A stretch of DNA of 64,000 bases, from assembly GCA_032690845.1 (NCBI GenBank), contig CM064432.1, positions 56,480,071 through 56,544,070 on the forward strand, written 5' to 3'. Source of the stretch: Eleusine coracana subsp. coracana (Eukaryota > Streptophyta > Magnoliopsida > Poales > Poaceae). The position numbers were made by a program, and so were the translations under genes. Shown in pieces: positions 44,122 to 57,681 of the stretch (its first letter is position 1; the number at the start of each line of letters is the position of its first letter). Below the pieces are notes generated by a model that worked only from the letters and a program-made list of their open reading frames with translations, had not been told where the DNA came from and did no database searches.

Positions 44122-45900
44122 CTACTTAGCTGTCTTGTCCTTGGTTTTCTGTATTTTCAGGACCTTCTTGACAATCTTCTGCTCTTCAACCAGGAAAGCA
44201 CGGATGATCCTGCATGGCAAAAGAGTATTACAAGTAAGATGACTGTCCTAAGTTTTCACTAATATATCCAGTTATATTTGCTAACCTCTCCCTGACTGCT
44301 GTTCCTGAGAGCACTCCACCATAAGGACGGTTAACAGTTCTGCGGTTCCTAGGCAGCCTGGACCTCTTGTACTGGGCAGGCCTCAGGTGCGGAATCTGAA
44401 AATATCATGACAAAAAAGTTAAACCAAGGTGCAAAGTTCACATTGAATAACAGATGAACAAGTCCATGCTTCAAGATCTTGATCACATTGAGATTTAGAC
44501 TTTACAAAACAGTAAAAAGAAAAGACCAAACTCCCATGTATGATCTGCATCTGGCAAAGCTACAACATGACCATGTTGAATGTGACATGGAATCAACACA
44601 GAAAAGGGAAATCAACTCAGCTAATTAGGTCTGTCTGATTTAAACACAAATCACTGGAATCCAAGCAAATAGTTGTAACCACACTATCTGCATAAACTTG
44701 TCAAATATGATATGAACCACTGAGATGATGAAGGCAAGAAGCATGAACACTTAAAACAGTTGCACACAGCACTAGCTAATATGGGATGATGAAGGCTAAG
44801 CTGTTTTTCCTCATAACTCAATAGGGATTCAAAATACCAGAGCTCCTTCCTAATTTCATAGTGTAACCAAATGTGGCAGGCATTCATTTTAACTTTAAAA
44901 TGTACCGATTTCAAGTCAAAGGGGCCTTTAGTTACGTGCCTACAAAATTAAAAGTGTCATTCCACAGCCATTGCAAGCTTGCAAAGAAACATCATTTCCA
45001 AATTGAAATACATGAGAAAACGAGACTGTAGCCAAAAGAAGAAAAATGCACTTGTTAATCAACAATGTGTCATTCTATCACAATACTAAGCAATGATGTA
45101 TCACAATAAACACTAGCAATCACATCACAGGCATTAAAAGAACAATAGCAGCAGAAAAATGCAGTTGTTAACCAACAATGCGTCATTTTATCACGATACT
45201 AAGTGATGATGTATCACAATAAACACCATCAATCACATATATTAAGAAGCAATTGGGCTTTCCAATACAGATATAGCCCCTACTGATACCACCCAGTCAG
45301 AAAGCTTGCCCACGATTTGCACACGCAACTAAAGATTTAGACACATAGCGACCATCAGAGACCATCAGAGCTCTTAATACAAACACAATGCGGCACAAAA
45401 TTCTGCAGACATTTTTTTACCACAAACAATGGCTAGGCAAATAAAATGTATACCATCCGAACAAATAATCAAGATCTAGCTCAAGCACTACTTCACCACA
45501 GATATTTCTAGGACATCGTCACCACACTACTAGTTCCAGGACCAATGCAGAAGAACAGAGCTAGCACTACATCACAGACGACACTACACGCGTCCACAAC
45601 TAACGCATTAAACCAGAGAAGGGTGTGCTGCACAACTCACCCCCTGGATCTTCTTCCCGGTCACGGGGCACTTGGGCCCGCTCGCCCTCTTGTCGGTGTA
45701 CTGGTAGACGAGCTTCCCGCCTGCAAGAAACCCCACACCGCAATAAACGACCATCAACAGGTCAAGAACCCACTACAAATCCCCTCCCTCTCGAGTACGC
45801 AAGAACAGACGGGGCGCGCACCTGGGGTCTTGACCACCCGGGTCTGGTTGGACTTGGTCGCGTAGCTGTGACGCTTCCGGTACGTCAGGCGCTGCACCAT
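44122..45900 (-). CDS. RPL34: 60S ribosomal protein eL34 (L34e)
   Basis: The model, read on the minus strand, is 45900..45822, 45720..45641, 44395..44286, 44209..44122, giving 118 aa with GT-AG introns and closing phases. The protein starts MVQRLTYRKRHSYATKSNQT and contains the family-typical RVVKTPGGKLVYQYT, a Cys-containing GPKCPVTGKKIQG, RPAQYKRSRLPRNRRTVNR and GGVLSGTAVRERIIRAFLVE, ending in a lysine-rich tail. This is close to the usual 119-120 aa of plant eL34. It is a structural protein of the large cytosolic ribosomal subunit. Intron 2, between exons 2 and 3, is long (1245 bp) and AT-rich, and contains a short local repeat (ACCAACAATGCGTCATT-like blocks near 45060 and 45170). The first exons sit in GC-rich DNA beside a typical ribosomal-protein promoter. 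Confidence 0.97.
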
Positions 45901-46110
45901 CTCGCCGCCGCCGCCGATGAAAACCCTAGTGAGGTTGGGTGGGAGGGAGGAAGGAAGGAGAAGAGGAAATCTGCGCGGCGGCGGCGATAGGGCTATAAAT
46001 GGTTGGCTCGTGAGGCCACGCGGAACGGACGGCTCGGATTCGCAAGATCGGGCGGTCGGATGGTCCTGGTTCGGTTCATCCGCCGCGGCAGCTTAGATGG
46101 GCTGGGCCGC
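45901..46110 (-). promoter_or_regulatory. eL34 promoter: TATA-like box, telo-box and site II motifs
   Basis: On the minus strand a CTAGGGTTT element lies at about 45921-45929 in the 5' UTR. A TATA-like ATTTATAG lies at about 45993-46000, and the adjoining TGGGCTGGGCC (46097-46107) makes two site II motifs. Telo-box plus site II (TGGGCY) is the known signature of plant ribosomal protein gene promoters, bound by TCP-type factors. A further TGGGCT occurs near 46160. Confidence 0.6.
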
Positions 46111-49100
46111 GGATTTTGGGCAGCCCTTGGCGATTGTCGATTGATAGGGGCTTCATGTAATGGGCTGTCACCCAGTTGGTGGGAGACTTGTTGTGCCTGG
46201 GCCTTAGAGCACTAAGGGCCGTGAACGTTCGTGGGGCAAGCCAGCACATGAGCACTAAGGGCCGTGAACGTTTCCTTCCTGGCCTTAAAAAAAAAAAAGA
46301 GCACGTTTCCTTCCTCGTTTTATGCGGGACGTACAAAAGTCAAATACCGGTACGAAGAGAGATCGCTTCAGTAATGTGTACTACGAATCAACTCGAGAGA
46401 CGGTTACGGCTGTTGTAATCGTGACAGATTCCGGCGGTGAATGAATTGCTGCCGCTTGGGTAGAAGTCGTCAGGGAGGGAGAAAAAATTGCTGCTGCTGC
46501 TATATGGTGGTAGTCGTCGCGACAAGACAAGGCAGCAGGTGAAAAAAGGCACGTCGGCCGCCGCCGGAGGCAGCGCAGCCCACGTCTCCGGCACGCGTGG
46601 CAGAACATTAAACTCTCGCTCCTAGGCGTCGCCGGACCAATGAATACAATCTCCGGCGGCGGCGAAACGCGCAGCGCTCACCGCCGCGCAACCGTAACCT
46701 TTGATGATGGTTCGCCGGCCGGCCGGCCGGCGGCAACAACGCCGCCAACGTACGCACTATAACTCCGGTCTCCCGGCGTGAAAGCTACGTAGTACGCGTG
46801 TGTACGGCGGCGCCGCCCGGTCCTGAATGACCCGGCAGTTTGACTTGCCAAGTGCAGGCTGAGCTTCCTCCTCAGCGGTGACCAATTCTCTCTCTAGATC
46901 AGGTCCTAACACATGCTCTCTATTCAATGGCACTGTAGATAGTACTGATAACAGTGCTTCCTGCGAGTGACACCATCATCAGACAAGCTATTTATCAGTG
47001 ATTATACCTAGTGAACGAACACGTGCTCGTACTAGTCTGATGAAAACAGGATTCGGACCTCTACGCTAGCTCCCAATAGCTGCGTGGCTCGGTTCATGGC
47101 GAGTGGCCAAGGTTTTTTCCTCTCTCTCCTCCGAGACGCATCACAGAAACTGTGCAGCATCAACTGCACACGGCGCGATGGTTCAATCGTACGATGCAAC
47201 AAGTTGGATGCTGAGTGCTGTTGCTGATAGAACCTGCGGCAGTTATAGCGACGGACCCGCATTGACCCGATCGAACCTCGATCTGGCACGTCTCGTCGCC
47301 GACGGGATTGACTTGGTTCAACCATGAGCCGGGAGCCCGGGAGCCTGGTGCCGTCTCCGGGCGCCTGCCACGCAGCAGTAAGGCAACGGCGTTGTAGGCG
47401 TGGGAGGGAGCGGCATTGAATTCAAGATCTCAAGTCTTGCTGTCCCTCAACGCCGTGGTGCCGCTCCTCATGTCACTCACGGGACACAGGTGCCGATCAA
47501 CCTTTGTGCTGCCTTCAATGGCAGACGTTGTGTGGAGACGTTCTATAGGTCCGTGGGTTGACACACGCACGTGCTCAATGCTATCGTGGAACTACTTGTT
47601 GTCGCACAAGAAAAAAAAAATGCTACTACGATCCTAATAGTACAGTACTACTACTTCTACTTGCGACGGATGTCCTTTTTTGGACAAGCACTTTATTGGT
47701 GAGTGTCGATGCACACACACGGACTTTAGCTAAGACTTACTCCTACTCTTTTCGTTAGAATAGTACTAATTAGTTCTAGTTCAACATACTTTTCAAATCT
47801 TTTTTTATCGTCCTTAGGAAATGCTCCTTAGTACAAAGTTATACTAAGTAGCTTGTGCTAACTATAAGCAAAGAGGTAGTGTAAAAGACAAGAAGTTTTG
47901 TCTTGCTTTCTAAGTTAACCTCTCTCTTTGTCGCCTTTATCACTATACTTGGGCCAAACAACATAGAGCTGTTTCTATCCACCAGTAAACTTGTTGCGAG
48001 AAAAGGACTTTGAGGAATGAGTCCACCTCCTTCAAACCCTGATCTACCAGCAGGTTCAGGTCCTCGCCATATATTTGGAGACCGAGAACAAAAACGTTGT
48101 TGCCATCGATGCCATGACGTGTCCATGCTGCTGTCCTTACCTTTTTTTTTTCGTTAGTTTTATTGCTAATATAATAGCATGGGCCTGCATCAAATGTGCT
48201 TCCTAAAGCTAATATTGCCAGTCATATCGCCATTAAAATTTTCTATTAACACCGAGACTGGGACTGCTAGACCAATACCTGGATCGAGGCGGTCTCATAA
48301 TTGTTTTTTTTTATGGTCAAGTCTTGTTTCATAATGTTTTTCTTATAGCATTTCAAACGTCATGTTTCTGTATTTCCAATTGATTCAGCCGACGGTTAGC
48401 TGAAGCTGAAACAATTATCTTTTTTCGGATGTAATAAAATGGAAATAATAAGGCATCGATTATTCATGCAGTCCCAGAATTAAAACGTGGCAAGTACTCA
48501 TTTTTCTACGTCAAATTGTTTAAAAGTTCAGCTGCACAAATCCTGTGGACGACCTACACCTACTGGTGTGACAAAATAGCAGGGCGATGTTTACTCCACC
48601 CCCGAAACAGGGGGCTGTGCTGTTTAGTGATGGCTATACTTGGATTTACGACTGAAACGTCCAAAGATGTGCTTGCCCCCTCTCTTTCCGTATTAACAAA
48701 CACACAGCATAGTAAAGAACGATGTTGACCCTCACCACATCACAACATCTCACTGCGTGCTGCTGCTGTTGCTACCCGCAGTAGTTATCATGGACATCCC
48801 AGGGTTAAACAACAACAATCTCATTATCTAATAATAATACATGAGATCGATGCGTGTTTTTTGTTTCACCAAAAAAAAAGGACATTTTTCTCAGTTGCAG
48901 TTGGAGATTCTTCTCTTATCGCGCGCTGATGATCACACAAGTGTTTCAAGTTCACTTTCTACAGTTTTCTTTTTTTAGTCGACTTGATGTTTATCTTCTT
49001 TTTTGACCTGCTCGATATTGATCTTAGTTGGTATTGGTTGTGGTTTGTGGACAGGAGTGTTCTCATGAGGACACTTTAGCTCGCGCGGCAAATTGTCAAA

Positions 49101-49334
49101 TGCTACAAGTACGGGTAAGTTATGGGGACGGCTATGCCTACCTAATGATGAAACGATCTTGTAGTCTAGTCCTAATAAATCCTAATACGTTTCTTTCCAC
49201 GTTATGGCGAGTCAAAAATACCAGTACGGCTGGGATCGGCGTCGGCCCCAGACATATTTGCACACGGGCGCTGATTTTCCGCTTCAGATTACTGCTGAGT
49301 TCACCTTGCATTGCCGGCTAGAGTAGCTTTTTTC
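46111..49334. other. Intergenic, no gene recognised
   Basis: A 22-bp motif, AGCACTAAGGGCCGTGAACG followed by TT, occurs twice at about 46208 and 46252. A four-fold CCGG tract lies at 46714-46730. Short frames exist but none has a recognised domain or splice context. GC-rich DNA at 46.4-46.8 kb resembles promoter sequence, but no gene follows. Confidence 0.45.
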
Positions 49335-49745
49335 CTTTTTTTTTCCAAAAGATCCGACGTTGTCGGCTTGTATCAATAAGATAAGAATGAGCAGAGTTTT
49401 GTGCCATAGGCACCAACTTGTCTGAACAGGAGCATGAGCTAGACAAACATGATCAATGTGAGGAATTACTCACTACTGATCTATAATCTCTGCAATGGTT
49501 CTTGACACTGTCTTCTCGCTGCGCTGGAATATCCAATTGTTGCGCTCACGCCAAATTGCCCAAATGACCAGAATTATCATCGACCGCAGTGCTTTTGCTG
49601 TCATGGTTGTACTAGTTGGCGCCATGCGATTAAACCAGGTCCCGATTGAGGCCGTCGGAGTCCATGGCATTGGACGGAAACTTGTGATACCTGTCCATGA
49701 AGCGACACCGAGCCAGATGCTAGCTTCTAGTAATTGGGCATTCAC
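49335..49745 (-). pseudogene. LINE 3'-end relic
   Basis: The minus-strand frame 49745-49473 encodes the C-terminal tail seen after the zf-RVT domain of plant LINEs, including LVIWAIWRERNNWIFQR. It is followed by a 3' segment that ends in an A-rich tail near 49335-49350. It is strongly 5'-truncated. Confidence 0.78.
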
Positions 49746-52344
49746 TGATTAAATGAAGCGCTGTCTCCAAGCCACACCGAGCCGGCTAGAGTAGCTTACA
49801 GATGAATCCCCCACGGCAACGCCGTGTTCGTCACCGTCAGGACCGTACCATTTGGCCTAAGAGGGAAATGCTCGTGGCGACTGAAGTCGAGGGCTTGTTG
49901 AAACTTTTTCAGCTCAATGGCGGAGGAACGTGTCTGACAGCGATCCTGCAAGATCATGGGTCGATCGAAGCAGCGATCGATCTTCACGCTCGTGCTCAAC
50001 CACTGCAAGATCCGTGGGCAAGCACTTTATTAGCGACGTGCACCAGCTACTCTAAGAGGAGCGCGTAATACGCGGTTGCATAAATTCGGGTCAAGGCTTA
50101 GCATTGGCATCACCGGAGACAGCACTTTACGGCATCGATCAGTACTCGGTGTACCAATGATCGACGGCTCACGATCGATGACCATTGGCTGGCTCGTTGC
50201 GTCGAGTTGGATACGAGCATAAATATCTCAGACGAACAGCTCGTGCTGGATTGCTGACGAATCATAGCATCCACGTTAGTCGACTGTTAGCTAGCGAACC
50301 TGTGCTGACCCCAATTACGCCGGTGAATAAGTTCTTGCCCAATCGATCCAATGACAACGCTGGTGGCGCGTCGCAGTCGACCTAGCCACGCCCACGCGCG
50401 CGATCAACGACGACGTCTTGGAAAGCTCGACAGGGGGCGGCTCCTGGTTGGGTCCCCCATCGGTTTCTGTACGTTAAACCCACAAAGCATCCACGGCTGC
50501 GGTCACACAGGGGTTGCATTAGTGTTTAATTATACGTCGTTAGAGGCTTTAACCTAAGTATTTGCTGCGGTCACACAGGGGTTGCAATGACAACCAAAAT
50601 GAAGTGGATTGAAAGAACGAAGGTGTGGAAATAAACCCCAACCAACAAACCATATAAAGAAGGATAAAAAGCTAGAGTAGCTAAAAAATAGAGAGGGGGG
50701 AGGGGGGACTCTAGTAAAAACATGTATTCCTTTATACTGAAATAATCCTTCAGTAAAAGCCCACAGAGTATATATGCACCACTTCAATAAGAAAGGAACG
50801 CACCACAGAGCGGAGGATGACCATTGGCTGGGACCCATTACCATTCTTACTGAAATAGCTAGTGAATAGCGACAGAACTAATAAGGGATCTCACATCTCT
50901 CCCCCCCCCCCCCCCCCCCCCCCCCGGGTGTTATTTTATTGGTGTTAAATTCAAATTAATGTGTACTACATGGAAAATTTTCATGCATTTTTAGGTAAAC
51001 TTAGGTCATATAAATAACAAAAAAAGTTCATTACCTCTGGTAATTAAGTAAAAGTACCCACAAAGTTATATGGTGAGCTTGTCACCTCTCGGTCCTACTT
51101 CCACCACTGAGAGTAATATGCCATCAAATGGAATGAAACAAAAGGATTTTGGTGCCATGTAACGTTCTTGGACTTTAAATGTTACCTGAAAGTTATTGTG
51201 TTTCCCTTTTGCTATATAAAAGCTCCTAACAAGTTGCTTACTTTTGATGTCGATTAGCTAAGATAATAATATGGCTCCATACTATAATAATCATGAGTTC
51301 CATGTATTTGTAAATATATATTTTATTGAATCGTTCATAAATCAGAGAAAATAAAATTAGGAGTAAAATTGGTGAAAAATACTAGTAATAAAAAAAACGG
51401 CTACAAGTGCATGCTGAATAATAGACCATATGTAAAAGGGAAATTTACTTCAACTCCGTTCTCGGCGCTTGGCTAGTCATGGGCTAATGAATGGGCCTAC
51501 AGCCCGTGTCCTGGTATCCTTACTCCTAACTAACTCGTTTCAAGTTCCTCAAAAAAAAAAAACCTCGTTTCACTCCTCTCAAGAAAGAAAGACTATATAA
51601 AATCAGATTTCCTAGATTTCAGGCGTCTGAAAGCTTTCAATCAATCTTTGTTCCTTCGTATTTTTTTGTTTTTTATAGGATTTTTTATATAATAATTAGA
51701 AACTATTGGATACAAACACTCCCATATAAAATTGTTCAATTTTACGCATGTCACTTATCATTGTCATAATGACACTTCTTATACTTACGAATATTTTTGG
51801 GCGATGAGATGAGAGGTGGGTTAGCCGACATTTGTCATTTTCAATTATGAGGGTACATATGCATACCAACCAATACATATGGTAAAAATGTCAATGGTAT
51901 TCATTGTACTTTTTGACTTTTTAGAACATATTTTCAGTAATGCATGAATCTAGATTAATTCTCAACGTGTTACTTACTTGGACTTGCTTACCACTAGCAA
52001 TTCATGTTAAACTCCTTATCAAGAACTCATAAGTAATTTACGTGGTCTAATAAATTGAAGATTTTTTTTTTTTGCACAAAGGTTGTAGTAACCCTTATCC
52101 TACATATGAACTTCTTAGTATAGATAAATTGTCTTGTTTGTCAGATTTGTCTATGTTCATTCTTAACCTAGCTAGATATCTTTAGTTGTTTCTATCTAAC
52201 CAAAAACTTACAGAATCAATAAACAAGGTTGATGTTGGCATGTTGATTGCATGCCCTTATTTCAACGAATCCAATTGGTAACATCATAGAAGTCCATCAC
52301 ATCGAGGGTGGACAAAACCAGGGTTAACCAGCAAACCGATCCAG
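49746..52344. other. Intergenic with poly-C tract
   Basis: A 23-bp direct repeat, GCTGCGGTCACACAGGGGTT plus 3 bases, occurs near 50498 and 50566. A pure C run lies at 50901-50925. From 50.9 kb onward the DNA is strongly AT-rich without recognised genes. Confidence 0.45.
50901..50925. repeat. Homopolymer tract, 25 C
   Basis: Twenty-five consecutive C bases are followed by GGGTG. Such tracts are unstable and prone to sequencing error, so the exact length should be treated with care. Confidence 0.9.
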
Positions 52345-53460
52345 GCTGGTTACACCCATTGGTCGGTGAACCACCGGTCCAAATTTAAAACTTTCCAAAA
52401 TTTGGAAAATTTTGCATGCAACAAAACCTATAAAATCGACCAGTTAATTGCCAAATTCAGTAACCTTTAAATTTTAAAATATATCAATAAAGCGGATAAA
52501 CTATTTGGTTAAGTGCTAAAAGTAGTTGATTAATCAGTGAAACTGGCCCTGAACCATTTGTCCCTGAAAATGAATTTTGTCTGGTTGACCTACTAGTTTT
52601 ACCGGTTTTTCAGTTAACCGATGAACCAGTCCTCATCCGATTCTACCGTGCCATACGGTTATGTAAACCATGATCACGCCTGCTCCAACTCTTTGAGTCT
52701 GCCGTGTTTAGCTCATGGCCACTACCGTCACACTGTAAGAAATCGAGTAGAGCACCAAAAGAATGTATGTAGCTCCTAATGCAACAATGTGTCGGTGCCA
52801 CTTTCCTGGCATTCTTTGCTCTTGCTCTATGGCAGTACACCAAATGTGCTTCATAAAGCAAGAACTCTAATGGAATGGGCCTCACACAAAAATACATAAA
52901 GGTCGCTCATGATTGGTTACACCGATTCACCGGCTAGCTAACCCCTAGTCCAAATTTGAAATGTTTCAAAATTTGATTTTTTTTACATTCAACAAAACCT
53001 GTAAAACCAGCCAGTTAACCACCAAAACCAGTAAAATTTAAAATATGCCAATAGAGTTGATAAATTGTTTGGTTAACCACTAAAACTAGTTGGTTAATTA
53101 GTGAAACTGGTTGTCACTGAAAACGAATCTTGTCTGGTTAACCGACCAGTTTTACTGGTTTTTGGTTAACTGGTGAATCGGTCCTGTCCGATTCTACCGG
53201 CCCAAACAGTTATGTAAACCTTGATATGCCTCCTCCAACTCTCTGAGTCTGCCGGTTTTAGCTCATGCACACTACGGTCACACCTAAGAGATTGAGAAGA
53301 GCGCAAAATAATGTATGTAGCTCCTAATGCAACAACGTGTCGGTACCACTTTCCTGGCATTCTTTGCTCTTGTTCCATGGCAGTGCACCAAATGTGCTTC
53401 ATAAAGCAAATCTTTAATGGAATGGGCCTCACACAAAAATACATAAAGGTGGCTCATGTC
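52345..53460. repeat. Tandem duplication, about 560 bp x 2
   Basis: Copies at about 52345-52910 and 52911-53460 share GGTTACACC near the start, TTAACCACTAAAA-type blocks in the middle and the long conserved end containing ATGTATGTAGCTCCTAATGC and AATGGAATGGGCCTCACAC. Many ACCGGTT/AACCGGT-like short motifs occur throughout. No coding capacity is evident. It is probably a duplicated non-autonomous element or array piece. Confidence 0.8.
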
Positions 53461-54570
53461 ACAATTTTTTTTATGAAAGGCTCATGTCACCATTAATATT
53501 TGCCATTAAATGCTGAGATGGAGATTGTTGCACCCAGCACTTTTCCATGTGCTATCGCCATGTTTTTTTTTCATACAGAAACTCTACGAATGAAGACTTA
53601 TCAAAACTCAGCTTTTGTCCTGTTTTCGTGATTAACTCGAAACAAGTATCATAGTTGCAATGTCACAATATGTAGATGAATCAAGTAACATCTATTTAAG
53701 AAAACCTTGTTTATAGAATTATAAACATGATAATTAGTGCAGCATGCGGCATGCATAATATATACCTATATCCTAGGAGTGTATCAGCAACTATAATCTC
53801 TACTCTTAACTAAAATAGGTGAACACTTTCATATGGTGTTGTGCAGATGAAAATAGACTTTATATGGTAAAATAATATCCGAATTGCATGAGAAAAAAAG
53901 TTATTCTAAATAGACTCCTACTCAGAAAACACGTCCATACGAGTTCCTACTCAGAGAATATGTTCATATGGTGCTTTATTTTTTATAAATATAAAAATAT
54001 GACTCTTACTTAGAATAAAACAACATCCGAGTTTTCATAAATATAAAAACATGACTCCTACTCAGAACAAAACAACATTCGAGTTACATGAGAAAAAAAA
54101 ATTGTTCTATTGACTCCCCTTTCGAAAATAATCAACATGGTAGTGTGCGTTGATGTGTTTTCATATTTTAACTAAGAGTAGATTTAACACGTGGCAACGT
54201 ACGAACACTTTGCTAGTAATCTATCTATCCCACAACTGATGAGTAATAAAGTGCCTATTTAAAAATAATGGTTTGCAACTATGCAAAAAAAAACAAATCT
54301 TGCCAATTTTGGGAGTGACAGGAATTTGAGGTCAGATGCGGCGTCCTACAGATTTCTGTTCCATAGCTACGTCCCAGAAGATATCATATATTTCGTTGAA
54401 GAGTACTTTAATTATTTTTGTTCCACACCAATTCTTTTAACAAAAAAAAAAGGCTCAACAAATGCTTTAATTATTTGCACTGGTGCTTTAGAAACAGCTA
54501 AAAAACATGCCAACCAAATTCTAATCCAAAACAGTACCCGAGGAGGAGCTGTCGACCCTCAAGGGATAGG
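53461..54570. other. AT-rich intergenic with a degenerate short-repeat array
   Basis: Between about 53880 and 54125 the motif GACTCCTACTCAGAA or variants occurs about five times. It alternates with CATAAATATAAAAA and AACAACATYCGAGTT, giving an irregular array with units near 50 bp. Nothing else is recognised. Confidence 0.55.
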
Positions 54571-56019
54571 AGGTGCATGAATGGCATTCCAAAATTCGAC
54601 AGATTAACTGACAGAAACAAAGGAAAAGGCACTCATATACACATGGAAGATATAAGTCCCAACTTGCACTCAAAACAAAGAAAGAGCAAGGTCAACAAGA
54701 AGATACAGGCACGTCCGCACGTGGATAGCATTCCGGGATAGAACATTTTTTTTTTTTGTGATAAGTGGTGGGATAGAACAAATTGAAGGCATGTCATGAA
54801 CATGCATGTAAGACTGGATGTGCAGTGTGCGGTATCAGTTTTCAAACTTTCAGCTGCGTTCACAAAAATAATTAAAGTAAAAGGTTACTAGTAGTCTAGA
54901 ACTATAACTATACGATATTCCAGGATTTTTTAGAATTGTTTTCGAACAATTAAAATTGAAGTGAACCTCTGGAAATTTAGACCCTCCAATTCCCTCCATC
55001 CTTTCAGACTTTTTTCTTTGTGTCCGTCCATCCAGACTTATACAGTTACTAGCAAAATACCCGTGCGTTGTCACGGGTTTTTATTAAAAAAAATTTATAA
55101 TTAGAATATTTTTTTGTAACTGTAAAAGATTTTCAATTAATCATTTTTTTGGCTTGAGTATTTGCTCTATTTTTTATTTTGCTTTACATTTTAAGTTTTA
55201 AAAAGAATATTCATTATAATAATATTTTGGAGTGAGTTATTATTGGAATTCTTGTTATTAATTTCTATCTAAAATATGATATTAAAACAATAGATGTTTA
55301 ATTATTATTAGTAATATCGAATTAAAATTGGAGTCCAATTCAACAATGACTTAAACTGATTAGTGAATCATTATATGATACAAATTGAATATGACAACAT
55401 TACGGACACGTCTGGATACGAAAAAAATAGTCTAGACGACCTCACCTCAATTAATAAGTTGTATAGATACCAAGTGCATATATTGTGTCCATATCCCGGT
55501 GTAGTAAGACAGTCACGATTACAGAGGGACCATATGTCCATATCTGCTCGCGACACTTGATTAAAAACATGCAAAGGACCAGCAGGGCAACTGTACTAGT
55601 AGCTATTCGGCTGCTGTCCTAGCAATCGATCGATCATGTCGTACACCACTTGTTTTGGCGATTGATCATGTGGACATAAAAGTGGTCAATCTACCGGTCC
55701 TATGAGGCCCCTTAAAATGTCGTACCGCTGGTGGCTCATCATATATATAGTCGTATCAACGAATGGGATCTCCGTATAGCCCTACATTTTGCGCCAATCG
55801 GCAGTGTATGTAAGATCAGGCGGCTAAGAAACATCAGCGCAGCAGTTAGATGGAAGCGACGGATGGTATATATGCAACTAGCAGCAAGCAACATAGTTTA
55901 TGATGCAGGAAAGCGCAGTTTTGACTTTTGAGAGAGGGCCTGCTTGATGACCAAACAGAGTACCAACAGATGCGTATTACTCTTAGAAAAAAAGAGTACT
56001 AACAATGAGAGAAGCAACA
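54571..56019. other. Intergenic; possible transposon terminus at 55048
   Basis: At about 55048-55080 the sequence ACTAGCAAAATACCCGTGCG followed by TTGTCACGGG can fold into a short CCCGTG/CACGGG hairpin. It resembles a terminus that I recall as common in grass DNA. The other end was not found. The remainder is AT-rich without a gene. Confidence 0.35.
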
Positions 56020-57640
56020 ACTTAACAATGGCGTGAAGGTCCGTTCTTGTTACAGTACGAGTTGCGACAAATTGTTGCATGTCAGGTCGCGAAAACTCTT
56101 GCTGGTGCCAAAGGTAACGGGACAAATTCTCGGCACGCAAAAGCAGCTTTAGTAGAATGAAACACTGGACCTGCCTGAGAGGAAGTCCTTGGATAGTCTA
56201 CAGGAGATGGATATCATCATTTCGGCCGGCTCGATCTCTTTGCTGTGCATGACCAAGAAGAAGCCGCCAAGAGTGTTGGAGGCGTGGTGACCTCATCACG
56301 GCCCCTTCGGTCAAGGGCTCAATCCATGCAACATGCAGGGACCGTTTCGACAAAAGAAAAAGAAAACAAAGCAGGCGCTTAATTAGGTGCAGTGGCACAC
56401 GGAGCGGCGCGCCGAAGTGTGCTTGGACTCGAAAACGTACGCCTCCCACCACGTTCCGCCAAATCCGAACCACCCGATCGATTCTCCATCCGAACTACGC
56501 AGCGAAGAATGCATCGTGACGCCTCACGGTTCCGCGGCCGAACGCATGTTACTCTTTCCGGAGTAGTAACAACTAATTAATGGCACGAAGGCCCGTTAAT
56601 TGTTATTGTTGCAGTTCGAATTGCGACAGCAGTTGCATATGCCAGATCACGATAACTCTCTTTCCGGAGGTAAACTGGGCAGATTCTCGGTACCAAGCAG
56701 CATAATAAGGCCCTGTTTTTTGTTGCAGCAGGATTTAAAGTGAATTAAACGGCCGGGCGAGCCATCGAGCCAAGAGTGTTGGAGGCGTGGTGAGAGAGTA
56801 CGACTTGTAAGGTCTATCGGAGATGCATGGATATCGTTTTGGCTAAAGAAGAAGCCAAGAGTGTTGGAGGCGTGCTGACCTCATCATTGTGCCTCAAGTC
56901 AAGGCGATGAGCGTGAATCCATGCAGCATGCAAGGACCGTGTCAACAAAAGAAGAAAAAAACACCAAACAACACAGGCTCTTATTAGGCGCAGTGGCACA
57001 CGAGACACGACTCCCCAAAGGTATGCATCCTACGTTCCAGACCACCCGGTACGGTTCTGCATTTACTTGTGTAGAGTTTGATCTGCAACAGTGCAAAATA
57101 GGGGTAAAGTCACGGTTGTAACTTTACCCCTAAATAACGAGAGTGAATTTCAATTCTTTGAAGAGAGATTAAGCAAATGCATCCTTGGTAGAATCAAACA
57201 CTGGATCTGAGAGATCACTCGCTCCTCTAATAATCTTAAAAAAATGTTATTGTCGACCAGTTGACAGATGAACTGGAGATGCGGAAGGGATTAGTAATAA
57301 GGTCTATGGGAGATGGATATCGTTTCGGCGGTCGCTTTGCTGTGACGGGGAAGCAGCCAACAAGAGTGTTGGAGGCGTGGTGACCTCATCACTGTCCCTG
57401 CTAGTCAAGGCGGCTTCAGCGTGAATCCATGCAGCATGCAGGGACGACCGTTTCAACAAAAGAAAAAACAAGCAATAATCAGGCGTGCCGCGCCGAATTG
57501 CCTGGACTCCCACAAACGTACGCATCCTAGCTACGTTCCGGCCGATCCGGACCAGCCGGTTCGGTTTCCCATCGAAACTCCGTGCAGTGCATCAGGGCAC
57601 CTCGCGGTTCCACGGCCGAACACATGGCGGCGTTACAAGA
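56020..57640. repeat. Three diverged tandem copies upstream of the MYB gene
   Basis: Units at about 56020-56550, 56580-57060 and 57100-57640 share GATGGATATC, AAGAGTGTTGGAGGCGTG(G/C)TGA, CTCATCA, GTGAATCCATGCAGCATGCA-type and ACGTTCC blocks in the same order. Units 1 and 2 also share a front block around GAATTGCGACA and GATTCTCGG(C/T)AC. Similarity is partial, so the duplication is old. No coding function is evident, although GC-rich parts yield spurious frames. Confidence 0.78.
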
Positions 57641-57681
57641 AGCCGGGCGCGACGTCTACACAGTGTACTGTACCAGCAGTG

